NCBI GenBank assembly: GCA_016721115.1
Contig: JADKIW010000001.1
Coordinates: 1,751,501 to 1,815,500, forward strand
Length of the DNA: 64,000 nucleotides
Source of the DNA: Candidatus Defluviilinea proxima
GTDB taxonomy: Bacteria; Chloroflexota; Anaerolineae; Anaerolineales; Villigracilaceae
Reading direction: 5' to 3'
The notes beneath the pieces were generated by a model. It ran no database searches. It was given only the letters and a program-made list of their open reading frames with translations, and had not been told where the DNA came from. The first letter of the stretch is position 1; every line of letters begins with the position of its first letter. Below are positions 42,777-51,419 of this stretch, piece by piece. Position numbers and translations under genes: made by a program.

Positions 42777-44048
42777 ATGAATATTTTGGTCATTGGTTCG
42801 GGCGGGCGGGAACATGCGATTACATGGAAGGTGTGTCAATCGCCAAAAGCGGATAAGGTTTTTGTTTTGCCTGGTAACCCTGGGACAAGCCTGATTGCGA
42901 CAAATGTTGAAGATGTATCTGTTGAGGACCATGTCGCAGTGGCATCTTTTTGCAAAGCCAATCAAGTTGATTTGGTCATCGTTGGTCCTGAAGTGCCTTT
43001 GGCAGGTGGGTTGGTGGATTCGTTGTCAGAGGCAGGCATTCACTGTTTCGGACCGAAGCAGGCATCGGCTGAGATCGAGGCGTCGAAAGTCTTCTCCAAA
43101 GATTTTATGGCGCGACATAATATCCCGACGGCTAAATATTTCACCTTCACGAGAATTGACGAAGCCACGCGTTGTTTGCAATCCATTGATTATCCGATTG
43201 TTATCAAGGCTTCGGGGCTCGCGGCGGGGAAGGGTGTGATCTTGCCTAAGACGGATGAAGAGGCGACGTCTGCTCTTGAAGATATTTTGACAAAGAAAAT
43301 TTTTGGTGATGCTGGTATGGAAGTTGTCGTCGAAGAACGGATGACGGGGCCAGAAGTTTCGTTGATGGCGTTCACAGATGGAACAACGGTTGTGCCGATG
43401 GTTCCTGCGCAAGATCACAAGCGATTGTTAGATGGCGACAACGGACCGAACACGGGCGGCATGGGTGCGTATGCGCCTGCACCAGTGTTTACCGATGCGA
43501 TGTTACAGGAAACGATTGAAAAAGTTTTGCAACCTGCTGTGGATGGATTACGAAACGAAGGACGCAAGTTCGTTGGCGTGTTATATGCAGGTTTGATGCT
43601 CACGCCGAATGGTATTCGTGTGCTGGAGTTCAACTGTCGCTTTGGTGACCCCGAAACGCAGGTGGTGCTTCCGCTTTTGGAAACGGACTTGGTCGAGATC
43701 GCCGAAGCATGTGTGGATGGTCGTTTGAAGGAAGTTAACATTCGCTGGAAAAGTGGCGCGGCGGTTTGTATTGTGCTGGCAAGCAAGGGCTATCCAGAAA
43801 AACCTGAAAAAGGACAGGTCGTTTCGTTTGGCAAATTGCCTGAAGATATGATCTGCTTCCATGCAGGGACGAAACAAGATGGTGCGAATGTCCTCACGGC
43901 AGGCGGGCGTGTGTTTGGTCTCGCTGCATGGTCGGGTGATATCGCGAGTGTAGTTGAGAAAGTGTATGCAAACATTGATAAAGTTGAATTCGATGGAATG
44001 CAATACCGCAAAGACATTGCCCATCGTGCTCTGGAAGGTGCCAAATGA
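42777..44048 (+). CDS. purD: Phosphoribosylamine-glycine ligase
   Basis: The 423-residue ATP-grasp enzyme joins glycine to phosphoribosylamine. It opens with NILVIGSGGREHAITW, has VGPEVPLAGGLVD, the grasp loop IKASGLAAGKGV and the C-terminal FNCRFGDPETQVVLP. It starts two bases after the purF stop and overlaps purM by four bases, a tightly coupled stretch. Confidence 0.96.
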   Translation: MNILVIGSGGREHAITWKVCQSPKADKVFVLPGNPGTSLIATNVEDVSVEDHVAVASFCKANQVDLVIVGPEVPLAGGLVDSLSEAGIHCFGPKQASAEIEASKVFSKDFMARHNIPTAKYFTFTRIDEATRCLQSIDYPIVIKASGLAAGKGVILPKTDEEATSALEDILTKKIFGDAGMEVVVEERMTGPEVSLMAFTDGTTVVPMVPAQDHKRLLDGDNGPNTGGMGAYAPAPVFTDAMLQETIEKVLQPAVDGLRNEGRKFVGVLYAGLMLTPNGIRVLEFNCRFGDPETQVVLPLLETDLVEIAEACVDGRLKEVNIRWKSGAAVCIVLASKGYPEKPEKGQVVSFGKLPEDMICFHAGTKQDGANVLTAGGRVFGLAAWSGDIASVVEKVYANIDKVEFDGMQYRKDIAHRALEGAK

Positions 44049-45052
44049 CAAACTCGTATGCTTCTTCTGGTGTAGATATTGACGCAGGCAATCGTGCCGT
44101 TGAGTTGATGAAGGATGCAGTCAAAGCCACATATAACGAATCCGTGCTTGCTGGCATCGGTTCGTTCGGCGGTCTCTTCGATGCGTCTGCCCTCAAACAA
44201 ATGAATCACCCTGTGCTCGTCGCCTCCACCGATGGCGTTGGCACCAAGGTCAAGCTTGCTGCGTCCGTTGGTCGTTATCGCGGCATCGGGCACGACATTG
44301 TCAATCACTGCATCAACGACATTCTCGTGCAGGGTGCCCGTCCGTTTTTTTTCATGGATTACTTCGCCACGTCCAAGCTCAACCCTGAACAAACTGCGGA
44401 AGTAGTGACGGGTATCGCCGAAGCCTGCAAAGAATCAGGGATGGCATTGCTGGGTGGCGAGACTGCCGAAATGCCAGGCGTGTATCGCGATGGAGAATTT
44501 GACGTGGCTGGGACGATCGTTGGCGTATTGGAACGTGACCGCATCTTGCCCCGCCCGAACCTGCTCGCTGGTGACCTGATCCTTGGTCTACCCTCAAGCG
44601 GACCTCACACCAACGGTTATTCGCTCATCCGCAAAGTCTTTGAAGGCGCGGACTTGGAAGTTATCGTCCCTGAACTCGGTGGTTCATTGGCAGATGCCTT
44701 GCTTGCATCACATCGTTCTTACTTCAATGTGTTGTATCCTCATCTCGATAAAGTCAAAGCGCTGGCTCATCTCACTGGTGGTGGATTCATAGAGAACATT
44801 CCTCGCATCCTGCCTGAGAACTTGAATGCAGTTATTCATCAAGGTTCATGGCAAGTCCCGCCGTTGTGGAAGTTGGTCCAAAAAACGGGAAATATCTCCA
44901 CCGAGGAAATGTTCCGCGTCTTCAACATGGGTATCGGCATGGTCGTCATTGTTGATAAAACTGATGCCGCCGATTTACAAAACGCTATTACCGAACCAAC
45001 CTTCATCATCGGTGAACTAGTCGATGGTGAAAGAAAAACCATTTTGGCTTAA
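44045..45052 (+). CDS. purM: Phosphoribosylformylglycinamidine cyclo-ligase
   Basis: The 335-residue PurM closes the imidazole ring of FGAM to AIR with ATP. SYASSGVDIDAG, LVASTDGVGTKVKLA, the HDIVNHCINDILVQGA segment and FLGLPSSGPHTNGYSL-like residues are typical of the family, a PurL-like fold. It is coupled to purD by overlap. A short stretch with four GTCCGT copies separates it from the next gene. Confidence 0.95.
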   Translation: MTNSYASSGVDIDAGNRAVELMKDAVKATYNESVLAGIGSFGGLFDASALKQMNHPVLVASTDGVGTKVKLAASVGRYRGIGHDIVNHCINDILVQGARPFFFMDYFATSKLNPEQTAEVVTGIAEACKESGMALLGGETAEMPGVYRDGEFDVAGTIVGVLERDRILPRPNLLAGDLILGLPSSGPHTNGYSLIRKVFEGADLEVIVPELGGSLADALLASHRSYFNVLYPHLDKVKALAHLTGGGFIENIPRILPENLNAVIHQGSWQVPPLWKLVQKTGNISTEEMFRVFNMGIGMVVIVDKTDAADLQNAITEPTFIIGELVDGERKTILA

Positions 45053-45093
45053 GTCCGTTCTTGTCCGTGAGTCCGTGACAAAGTCCGTTTATA
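45053..45093. repeat. Four spaced GTCCGT copies between purM and the formyltransferase gene
   Basis: GTCCGT occurs four times within 41 bases (near 45054, 45064, 45073 and 45085), partly as AGTCCGT. This is a small direct-repeat array. It might be slipped-strand DNA or a protein-binding array. Confidence 0.6.
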
Positions 45094-45106
45094 AAAAGGA
45101 ATCAAA

Positions 45107-46279
45107 ATGAAAGACCTCACTCTTCGTTATGGAACAAACCCTAATCAATCTCCCGCTCGTGTGTATTTGCAAGATGGGGGAGACTTGCCCATCACCGTCC
45201 TTGGCGGCTCGCCAGGCTACATCAACTTGCTGGATGCGCTCAACGCGTGGCAGCTGGTCAGGGAGTTGAAGCAGACTATCGGTTTGCCTGCTGCGACTTC
45301 GTTCAAACATGTCAGCCCGTCGGGAGCGGCAGTCGCTGTCCCGTTGACCGATGTCCTCAAGAAGATTTACTTCGTGGATGATATGGAACTCTCTCCATTG
45401 GCTACTGCCTACGCCCGTGCCCGTGGCGTGGACAGGATGTCATCCTTCGGTGATTTCATCGCGCTATCGGATACGGTGGATGTGCCAACAGCAAAACTGA
45501 TCGCGCGTGAAGTGTCCGATGGTGTGATCGCGCCTGCGTATGAGCCCGAAGCGTTGGAGATTTTGAAGAAAAAGAAACAAGGCAAATATGCCGTGGTGCA
45601 AATTGACCCTGCCTACGAACCGCAGTTGACCGAGGTGCGTCAGGTCTTTGGCGTGAGCATGGAACAACGCCGCAACGACCGCCCCGTGACGCGCGAAGAC
45701 TTTGCGAATATCGTAACGAAGAAGAAAGACCTGCCTGAATCGGCTGTGCGTGACATGTTCATCGCGTGGATCACGCTCAAGTTCACGCAATCGAATTCTG
45801 TTTGTTATGTGACCGATGGACAGACCATCGGTGTTGGCGCTGGACAGCAATCGCGTGTGCATTGTGCACGTCTTGCTGGCTCCAAAGCGGACTTGTGGCG
45901 ACTGCGACAACATCCATTTGTTTTGGCGTTGCCATTCAAAGAAGGCGTCAAACGCCCTGATCGTGACAATGCCATTGACCAGTTCCTGCAGCCAGATGTC
46001 ACTGAAGAAGAGAAAAAGAATTGGGTGAATGTGTTCACTGAGATACCCAAGCAGTTGACAGCCGAAGAACGCCGCGCTTGGTTGGATGGCTTGACTGATG
46101 TCACGCTCGGTTCGGACGCCTTCTTCCCTTTCCGTGACTCAATTGACCGCGCTGTCAAAAGTGGAGTGAAATACGTTCTACAGCCTGGCGGCTCCAATCG
46201 TGATGAAGATGTCATCACCGCTTGTGACGAATACGGCATGACGATGGTCTTCTCGGGTTTGAGGCTTTTCCATCACTAG
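45107..46279 (+). CDS. purH: Stand-alone AICAR formyltransferase (C-terminal PurH module)
   Basis: The 390-residue protein is the formyltransferase half of PurH only. LRYGTNPNQSPARVY, the SFKHVSPSGAAVAVPL active-site Lys-His region, GDFIALSDTVD, TQSNSVCYV and the C-terminal YVLQPGGSNRDEDVI are clear. It transfers formyl from 10-formyl-THF to AICAR. The cyclohydrolase half is a separate gene at 47508. In most bacteria the two are one bifunctional protein, so this is a genuine split or an ancestral separate state. AAGGA lies nine bases before the ATG. Confidence 0.93.
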   Translation: MKDLTLRYGTNPNQSPARVYLQDGGDLPITVLGGSPGYINLLDALNAWQLVRELKQTIGLPAATSFKHVSPSGAAVAVPLTDVLKKIYFVDDMELSPLATAYARARGVDRMSSFGDFIALSDTVDVPTAKLIAREVSDGVIAPAYEPEALEILKKKKQGKYAVVQIDPAYEPQLTEVRQVFGVSMEQRRNDRPVTREDFANIVTKKKDLPESAVRDMFIAWITLKFTQSNSVCYVTDGQTIGVGAGQQSRVHCARLAGSKADLWRLRQHPFVLALPFKEGVKRPDRDNAIDQFLQPDVTEEEKKNWVNVFTEIPKQLTAEERRAWLDGLTDVTLGSDAFFPFRDSIDRAVKSGVKYVLQPGGSNRDEDVITACDEYGMTMVFSGLRLFHH

Positions 46280-46282
46280 TAA

Positions 46283-46302
46283 GGGCGGATCGCGATCCGC
46301 CC
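46283..46302. repeat. 20-base perfect palindrome between purH and purN
   Basis: GGGCGGATCG is followed directly by its reverse complement. It lies four bases after the formyltransferase stop and extends to CCCCTAC, like the GTAGGGGCG repeat at 48105-48166. Confidence 0.8.
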
Positions 46303-46317
46303 CTACAAAATATGCTT

Positions 46318-46926
46318 ATGATCAAACGCCTCGTCGTCCTTATCTCTGGTAATGGCTCTAATTTGCAAGCCATCCTCGACGCCTGCGCATCAGGTGAGCT
46401 TCCTGCATCGGTTGTCTGCGTCATCTCCAACAAAGCGGATGCATACGGACTCGTCCGTGCGAAGAATGCAGGAGTTGAAGCTATCCACTTCGCAAAACAG
46501 GGAGATGAGTCTCGCAATGAATATGATGCCCGACTCGCTGAACTCTTTCTCACTAAACAACCTGATTATGTAGTTCTTGCGGGATGGATGAGAATATTGA
46601 CCTCATCGTTCCTCAATCACTTTCCCAGTCGAGTGGTCAACCTTCATCCCGCCTTGCCCGATACCTTTCCAGGGACTCACGCCATCGAACGTGCCTTTGA
46701 AGCTTATGGACGTGGCGAGATCGAACACACAGGAATCATGGTTCACCTTGTCCCTGACGAAGGCGTGGACAATGGTCCCGTGCTGGCAACAGAGATTGTT
46801 CCCATCAACAAGGACGATACACTTGAATCTCTCGAAGCACGTGTTCATCAAACAGAACATACTTTGCTGGTAAATACTCTAAAAATGGTGTTTGCCAATT
46901 CAGAGAAAATAATAGACGAAAAATGA
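46318..46926 (+). CDS. purN: Phosphoribosylglycinamide formyltransferase
   Basis: The 202-residue protein transfers a formyl group from 10-formyl-THF to GAR. VLISGNGSNLQAILDAC binds the phosphate, and VVNLHPALPDTFPGTHAIE and TGIMVHLVPDEGVDNGPVL carry the catalytic Asn, His and Asp. Two in-frame ATGs (46312 and 46318) precede IKRLVVLIS; I use the second. Its 3' end overlaps the lipoprotein gene (ATGA). Confidence 0.94.
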   Translation: MIKRLVVLISGNGSNLQAILDACASGELPASVVCVISNKADAYGLVRAKNAGVEAIHFAKQGDESRNEYDARLAELFLTKQPDYVVLAGWMRILTSSFLNHFPSRVVNLHPALPDTFPGTHAIERAFEAYGRGEIEHTGIMVHLVPDEGVDNGPVLATEIVPINKDDTLESLEARVHQTEHTLLVNTLKMVFANSEKIIDEK

Positions 46927-47477
46927 AAACAAGAATTATTCTGATTCTGGTTGCTTTGTTGTTATCGGCGTGTGGCGCAAATAACACCGAAATCACACCA
47001 ACGGTGACACCAGAAACAAAAGGAAGGCTACCCTTCCCATTCATAACAGATGTAAATCGTTATTCAGAGGTAATGGAATCGATTACTCCTAAAACTGTTA
47101 TTGAACATTTTCCTGAAAGCGTTCCTTCTGAAGCTAGCAATGTAAAGTTCGCATATCAGCCACGAATAATGCAAGGCGCAATGTTTCTTGAGTTACTAAT
47201 GACTCTCCCTGAAAGCCAAATCAATGAATTACAAGTCAAATACGGTGACTTAGAACAATATCATTACTCTGAGGAAAAAGGGCTTACAGATATTCCCGAG
47301 CCAATCTTGTATTTAATAAATGATGAAAGCACTGGCTTTGCTCAAAACTTCTCTATCTTTTTAATTAGTGCACAACCTGCTGGCAGTGAAGATTTTATTT
47401 GGAATCATGGAACGATGTATGGAGTCGGATTAAATAAAACAACATCTCAAGTAATCTACTGGTTTCAATACTGGTAA
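46923..47477 (+). CDS. Putative lipoprotein between purN and the IMP cyclohydrolase gene
   Basis: The 184-residue protein has a signal peptide ending in the lipobox LLSAC (Cys near residue 17), then a Thr/Pro-rich linker and a mixed alpha/beta domain without family match to me. It should be anchored outside the membrane. It is clearly AT-richer than the purine genes and overlaps purN by four bases. Like the beta-propeller gene, it seems to be a passenger in the cluster. No purine role is suggested by the sequence. Confidence 0.65.
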   Translation: MKTRIILILVALLLSACGANNTEITPTVTPETKGRLPFPFITDVNRYSEVMESITPKTVIEHFPESVPSEASNVKFAYQPRIMQGAMFLELLMTLPESQINELQVKYGDLEQYHYSEEKGLTDIPEPILYLINDESTGFAQNFSIFLISAQPAGSEDFIWNHGTMYGVGLNKTTSQVIYWFQYW

Positions 47478-47507
47478 AACAAAATCATCTAATAAGGAAG
47501 ATATCAA

Positions 47508-48086
47508 ATGCCAATAGCAATTCTCTCTGTCCACGACAAAACTGGAATCGTCGAATTCGCCAAATCTCTCGCTGACCTCGGCTGGACTCTGCTTGCCTCA
47601 GGCGGGACCGCCAAACTTCTGCTTGACAACGGACTCCCCGTCACCGAAGTTGCGGATTACACCAAATCCCCCGAAATCCTCGGCGGACGTGTCAAGACTC
47701 TCCACCCCGCCATCCACGGCGGATTGCTTGCCCGTCCCACAGACGCCGACCACAAACAACTGCTTGACCTCGGCTGGGATTACATTGACCTCGTCGCTGT
47801 CAATCTCTATCCATTCGAAGAAACCATCGCCAAGCCCGATGTCACCTATGCAGACGCTATTGAAAACATCGACATCGGCGGTGTGACCCTCATCCGTGCT
47901 GCGGCAAAGAACCATGAACGTGTAACACTCGTCTGCGATCCATCCGACTATAATTCTGTCCTAGGCGAAATCCGTTCAGGTGGCATTACAGAGAAGACTC
48001 GCCAACGCTTGGCTATCAAAGGATTTGCATCCACTGCTCATTACGATACCGCCATACATGCATATTTGAAGAAACAGGCTGAATAA
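47508..48086 (+). CDS. purH: Stand-alone IMP cyclohydrolase (N-terminal PurH module)
   Basis: The 192-residue protein is the MGS-like half of PurH: ILSVHDKTGIVEFAKSL, LASGGTAKLL, GGRVKTLHPAIHGGLL, AVNLYPFE and NIDIGGVTLIRAAAKNH. It closes FAICAR to IMP. It ends at the usual domain boundary, confirming a separate gene rather than a broken bifunctional PurH. The other half is 1.2 kb upstream, with purN and a lipoprotein gene between them. Confidence 0.92.
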   Translation: MPIAILSVHDKTGIVEFAKSLADLGWTLLASGGTAKLLLDNGLPVTEVADYTKSPEILGGRVKTLHPAIHGGLLARPTDADHKQLLDLGWDYIDLVAVNLYPFEETIAKPDVTYADAIENIDIGGVTLIRAAAKNHERVTLVCDPSDYNSVLGEIRSGGITEKTRQRLAIKGFASTAHYDTAIHAYLKKQAE

Positions 48087-48104
48087 ATACATTAACAACC
48101 ATTT

Positions 48105-48166
48105 GTAGGGGCGACCCGCCCAGAGAAATCAGATCGTTTTGATTTCCAGTGATGGGTCGCCCCTAC
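48105..48166. repeat. GTAGGGGCGACCC inverted repeat before guaB
   Basis: GTAGGGGCGACCC (48105-48117) pairs with GGGTCGCCCCTAC (48154-48166). An inner GAAATCA/TGATTTC pair extends the stem. It belongs to the same family as 46283-46302. Confidence 0.8.
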
Positions 48167-48187
48167 TTTACAACATAAGGAGAATAC

Positions 48188-49672
48188 ATGAACGAAGAAC
48201 TTTTTGATCGCTTTGAATCCCTCACCTTTGACGATGTTCTCATCGTCCCTGGCTACACCGAAGTGTTACCAAATGAAACCGATGTCAAAGTCCAACTCAC
48301 GCCGAACATTCAACTTAACATCCCGATTCTCTCCGCCGCCATGGACACAGTCACCGAAGCGCGATTGGCGATTGCCTTGGCGCGCGAAGGCGGTCTTGGC
48401 ATCATCCACCGCAACATGCCGCCCGATGCACAAGCCGCCGAAGTCGAGAAGGTCAAGCGTTCGCAATCAGGCATGATCGTTGAGCCGATCAGCTTACAGC
48501 CTGATGCACCGCTCAGCAAAGCTGAAGAGATCATGTCCACGTATCACATCAGCGGTGTGCCGATCACAGATGAAAAAGGGAAACTCGTTGGCATCATCAC
48601 TAATCGCGATATCCGTTTTGTCGAGGACTCGGATTACAACCTGCCCGTCAGGCAATTTATGACGGCGCAAGATAAGCTCATTACTGCAAAAGTTGGCATC
48701 TCAGCAAAAGATGCAAGAGACATCCTCCAAAAGCATCGCATTGAAAAACTTCCGCTTGTAGATGAGAACGGCATGTTGAAGGGGTTGCTTACGGTCAAAG
48801 ATATTCAGAAGGCGCGCGAATATCCCAACGCCGCCACAGACTCCAAAGGACGTCTCATCGTCGGCGCGGCTGTCGGTGTTGGCAAAGACGTGGAGACTCG
48901 TGTTGAGTTAATGGTCAAGGCAGGTGTGGATGCGGTCACCATTGACACCGCTCACGGACATTCCAAAGGTGTGCTCGAAGCTATTCGTCGCATCAAAAGT
49001 GCGTGGAAAGATTTGCCTGTATTCGCTGGCAATGTTGTGACAGCCGAGGGTGTAGATGCGCTTGTCGAAGCAGGAGCAGACGCAATTAAAGTCGGAGTCG
49101 GTGCAGGATCCATCTGCACAACGCGCGTTGTATCTGGTGCGGGCATGCCACAAGTCTCTGCCATTTTCGAATGTTCACGTGCCGCACAAAAGCATGGCAT
49201 CTCAGTCATCGCTGATGGTGGTATCAAATTCAGCGGCGATATCGTCAAGGCAATTGTCGCAGGCGGCAACGCGGTGATGCTCGGCAGTATGCTCGCGGGT
49301 CTTGAAGAAGCGCCTGGCGAAGTGATGATGTATGAGGGGCGGCGCTTCAAGGAATATCGCGGCATGGGCAGTCTCGGCGCGATGAAGGGCTACGGTGTTG
49401 ATCGCTATGCCACAGGTCAAAGCGGAAGCGGAAAACTTGTCCCTGAAGGCATCGAAGGGCGCGTGCCGTATAAAGGTGCGCTTGGTGAATATGTGTATCA
49501 ACTCGTTGGCGGTCTGCGTTCGGGCATGGGGTATGCAGGCGCGGCGTCGCTGAATGATCTGCGGACTAAAACCCGTCTCACGCGCATCACCAATGCGGGA
49601 CTCATCGAAAGCCACCCGCATGATGTTATTATTACGAAAGAAGCGCCGAACTATCAATTGAGCCAACGCTAG
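48188..49672 (+). CDS. guaB: IMP dehydrogenase
   Basis: The 494-residue enzyme oxidises IMP to XMP on the way to GMP. LTFDDVLIVPGYT opens the barrel, a CBS pair lies at about 95-205, the catalytic loop GAGSICTTRVV places Cys near 309, and the flap RGMGSLGAMKGYGVDRY follows. Its position next to the last purine gene and purB shows that both AMP and GMP branches are grouped here. AAGGAG precedes the start. Confidence 0.96.
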   Translation: MNEELFDRFESLTFDDVLIVPGYTEVLPNETDVKVQLTPNIQLNIPILSAAMDTVTEARLAIALAREGGLGIIHRNMPPDAQAAEVEKVKRSQSGMIVEPISLQPDAPLSKAEEIMSTYHISGVPITDEKGKLVGIITNRDIRFVEDSDYNLPVRQFMTAQDKLITAKVGISAKDARDILQKHRIEKLPLVDENGMLKGLLTVKDIQKAREYPNAATDSKGRLIVGAAVGVGKDVETRVELMVKAGVDAVTIDTAHGHSKGVLEAIRRIKSAWKDLPVFAGNVVTAEGVDALVEAGADAIKVGVGAGSICTTRVVSGAGMPQVSAIFECSRAAQKHGISVIADGGIKFSGDIVKAIVAGGNAVMLGSMLAGLEEAPGEVMMYEGRRFKEYRGMGSLGAMKGYGVDRYATGQSGSGKLVPEGIEGRVPYKGALGEYVYQLVGGLRSGMGYAGAASLNDLRTKTRLTRITNAGLIESHPHDVIITKEAPNYQLSQR

Positions 49673-49675
49673 TTT

Positions 49676-49725
49676 CGTCATTGCGAGGAGCGCACTTGCT
49701 CTTCGCAATGACGAAGCAATCTCCC
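49676..49725. repeat. TCATTGCGAGGAGC interspersed repeat
   Basis: CGTCATTGCGAGGAGC (49676-49691) and GCTCTTCGCAATGACG (49698-49713) pair with one mismatch, followed by AAGCAATCTCC. The element between lysU and the dehydrogenase gene (31826-31922) is a second copy. Confidence 0.8.
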
Positions 49726-49744
49726 GCTTATTGGAACACATTAC

Positions 49745-51148
49745 ATGACTTTACATCTAATTTCTTCTCTGGATGGACGCTACGCCTCAACCGTTGCACC
49801 ACTAACGGACTTCTTTTCCGAATTTGCGTTTCTGCGCGATAGAGTCCGCGTCGAACTTAACTTTCTGTCTGCTCTTTCCAAAACGGACCTTGTTCGCACT
49901 TTGAGCGATTCTGAATCCGCTCAAATCGAATCCATCATCACAAACTTTTCCGACGCTGACGCAGAAATGATCCTTGAACACGAACGTAAGACTCGGCACG
50001 ATGTCAAAGCGATCGAATATTTTATTCAGAACAAACTTATGGACTCAGCCAGCTCGCTGGCGGAAGGCGGGAGCAAGCTCCCTGAATCCAAAAGTATGGC
50101 GGATTTAATTCCGTGGATTCACTTCGGATTAACTTCAGAAGATACCAACAGCCTTGGGCAAGCCATCTCTCTGAACGAATCACGGGACAAAGTTATCGTC
50201 CCTGCTCTCGACTCTCTTATCTCGAGCCTCTCTGAACTTGCCCTTCGCTACAAATCCGTTCCCATGCTCGCCCGCACACACGGACAGTTTGCTGTCCCCA
50301 CTACAGTGGGCAAAGAAATTGCAGTCTACATCGCCCGCCTCAAAAAGACCCGCGATGATATTGCATCTCATAAGTTCGAAGCCAAGCTGACAGGTGCCGT
50401 TGGTAACTTCAATGCCTTGCAAGCCGCTGTCCCCAACATTGACTGGATTTCATTCAGCAAGAACTTCGTTTCTAGTTTTGGGCTTGAGCCTAATTTACTC
50501 ACTACCCAAATCCTCCCGTACGATAATTGGGTTCGTTACTTTGATCTCGTCCGCTTGACCAATTCCATCCTGATCGACTTTGCTCAAGATATCTGGCGTT
50601 ACATCAGTGATGGTTATTTGAAGCAAGCTGTCGTCGCTGGGGAGGTGGGTTCGTCCACGATGCCGCAGAAGGTTAACCCGATTGACTTTGAGAATGCAGA
50701 GGGAAATCTCGGCGTAGCGAATTCACTGTTCGTGCATTACGCCCAAAAGCTGACGGTTTCTCGTTTGCAACGTGATCTCACGGATTCAACTGTCCGCCGT
50801 ACGTTCGGTTCGGCGTTAGGTCACAGCTTGATCGGTTGGACCAACTTCCAGCGTGGATTGAAGCGTATTGCTCCTGATGAGGAAAAACTCAAAGCGGAGT
50901 TGAATGCCCATTGGGAAGTCGTCTCCGAAGGCGCACAAACCATCCTGCGTGCGGCTGGAAAATCAGACGCATACGAATCGCTCAAAGAACAAACTCGCGG
51001 ACGAGTCCTCACGGAATCTGATTACAAGACTTGGTGTGACTCGATTGATGTGGATGATACAACGCGAGCAAAGTTGAAAGTGCTTTCGCCTGAAAGTTAT
51101 ATTGGGTTGGCTATCCAATTAACGGAGCAGGTGGTGAAAAAGGGATAA
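49745..51148 (+). CDS. purB: Adenylosuccinate lyase
   Basis: The 467-residue protein acts twice, splitting SAICAR and adenylosuccinate to release fumarate. It is of the E. coli-like long type. HERKTRHDVKAIEYFI, WIHFGLTSEDTNSLGQA, TQILPYDNWVRY and the fumarase/lyase signature STMPQKVNPIDFENAEGN (near 302) are present. Between KLMDS and IHFG lies an extra segment (SSLAEGGSKLPES) encoded by two tandem palindromes. The gene ends the purine cluster and is followed by the regulatory region of gltB. Confidence 0.94.
   Translation: MTLHLISSLDGRYASTVAPLTDFFSEFAFLRDRVRVELNFLSALSKTDLVRTLSDSESAQIESIITNFSDADAEMILEHERKTRHDVKAIEYFIQNKLMDSASSLAEGGSKLPESKSMADLIPWIHFGLTSEDTNSLGQAISLNESRDKVIVPALDSLISSLSELALRYKSVPMLARTHGQFAVPTTVGKEIAVYIARLKKTRDDIASHKFEAKLTGAVGNFNALQAAVPNIDWISFSKNFVSSFGLEPNLLTTQILPYDNWVRYFDLVRLTNSILIDFAQDIWRYISDGYLKQAVVAGEVGSSTMPQKVNPIDFENAEGNLGVANSLFVHYAQKLTVSRLQRDLTDSTVRRTFGSALGHSLIGWTNFQRGLKRIAPDEEKLKAELNAHWEVVSEGAQTILRAAGKSDAYESLKEQTRGRVLTESDYKTWCDSIDVDDTTRAKLKVLSPESYIGLAIQLTEQVVKKG
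50048..50082. repeat. Two tandem hairpins inside purB
   Basis: GCCAGC-TC-GCTGGC (50048-50061) and GGGAGC-AA-GCTCCC (50069-50082) are perfect six-base stems with two-base loops, in frame within purB. The second has the look of the GGGAGCAAGCTCCC repeat type. Confidence 0.75.
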
Positions 51149-51156
51149 TATAAAGA

Positions 51157-51223
51157 TTACCCAAATGGGTAACACATTACCCATTCGAATATGTTGACAG
51201 ATACTACGGTGAGTCCGTAGAAT
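51157..51223 (+). promoter_or_regulatory. gltB promoter and nitrogen-type operators
   Basis: TTACCCAAATGGGTAA (51157-51172) is the clearest copy of the shared palindrome. A second half-site TTACCCATTCGAAT (51177-51190) ends three bases before the -35 (TTGACA, 51194-51199). The -10 is TAGAAT (51218-51223), 18 bases away. Sites directly upstream of the promoter suit an activator. Confidence 0.6.
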
Positions 51224-51419
51224 AGGTCAATTTAATAATCTCCCGGGTGTGTTTGGAAGGTCGAACGAGTTAACCAATTTTGTGGTTAGGTGTTGTAATA
51301 CTTCCTTGACCATTAAAAGTATCGACTGTCCCCTTAATTGAAGACTGGCAATTTAAAGATTTTTATAGCATGCGTTTGCATGAGATTGAATCATAGCTCA
51401 GTGACGAAGGATGAATGCC
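51224..51419 (+). other. Long untranslated leader of gltB
   Basis: About 190 bases lie between the presumed start of transcription and the gltB ATG, unusually long for this window where other strong promoters appear leaderless. TAACCA (51271-51276) and TGGTTA (51283-51288) form a hairpin, and GGTCAA (51225-51230) could pair with TTGACC (51304-51309). I recognise no named riboswitch in it. Confidence 0.35.
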
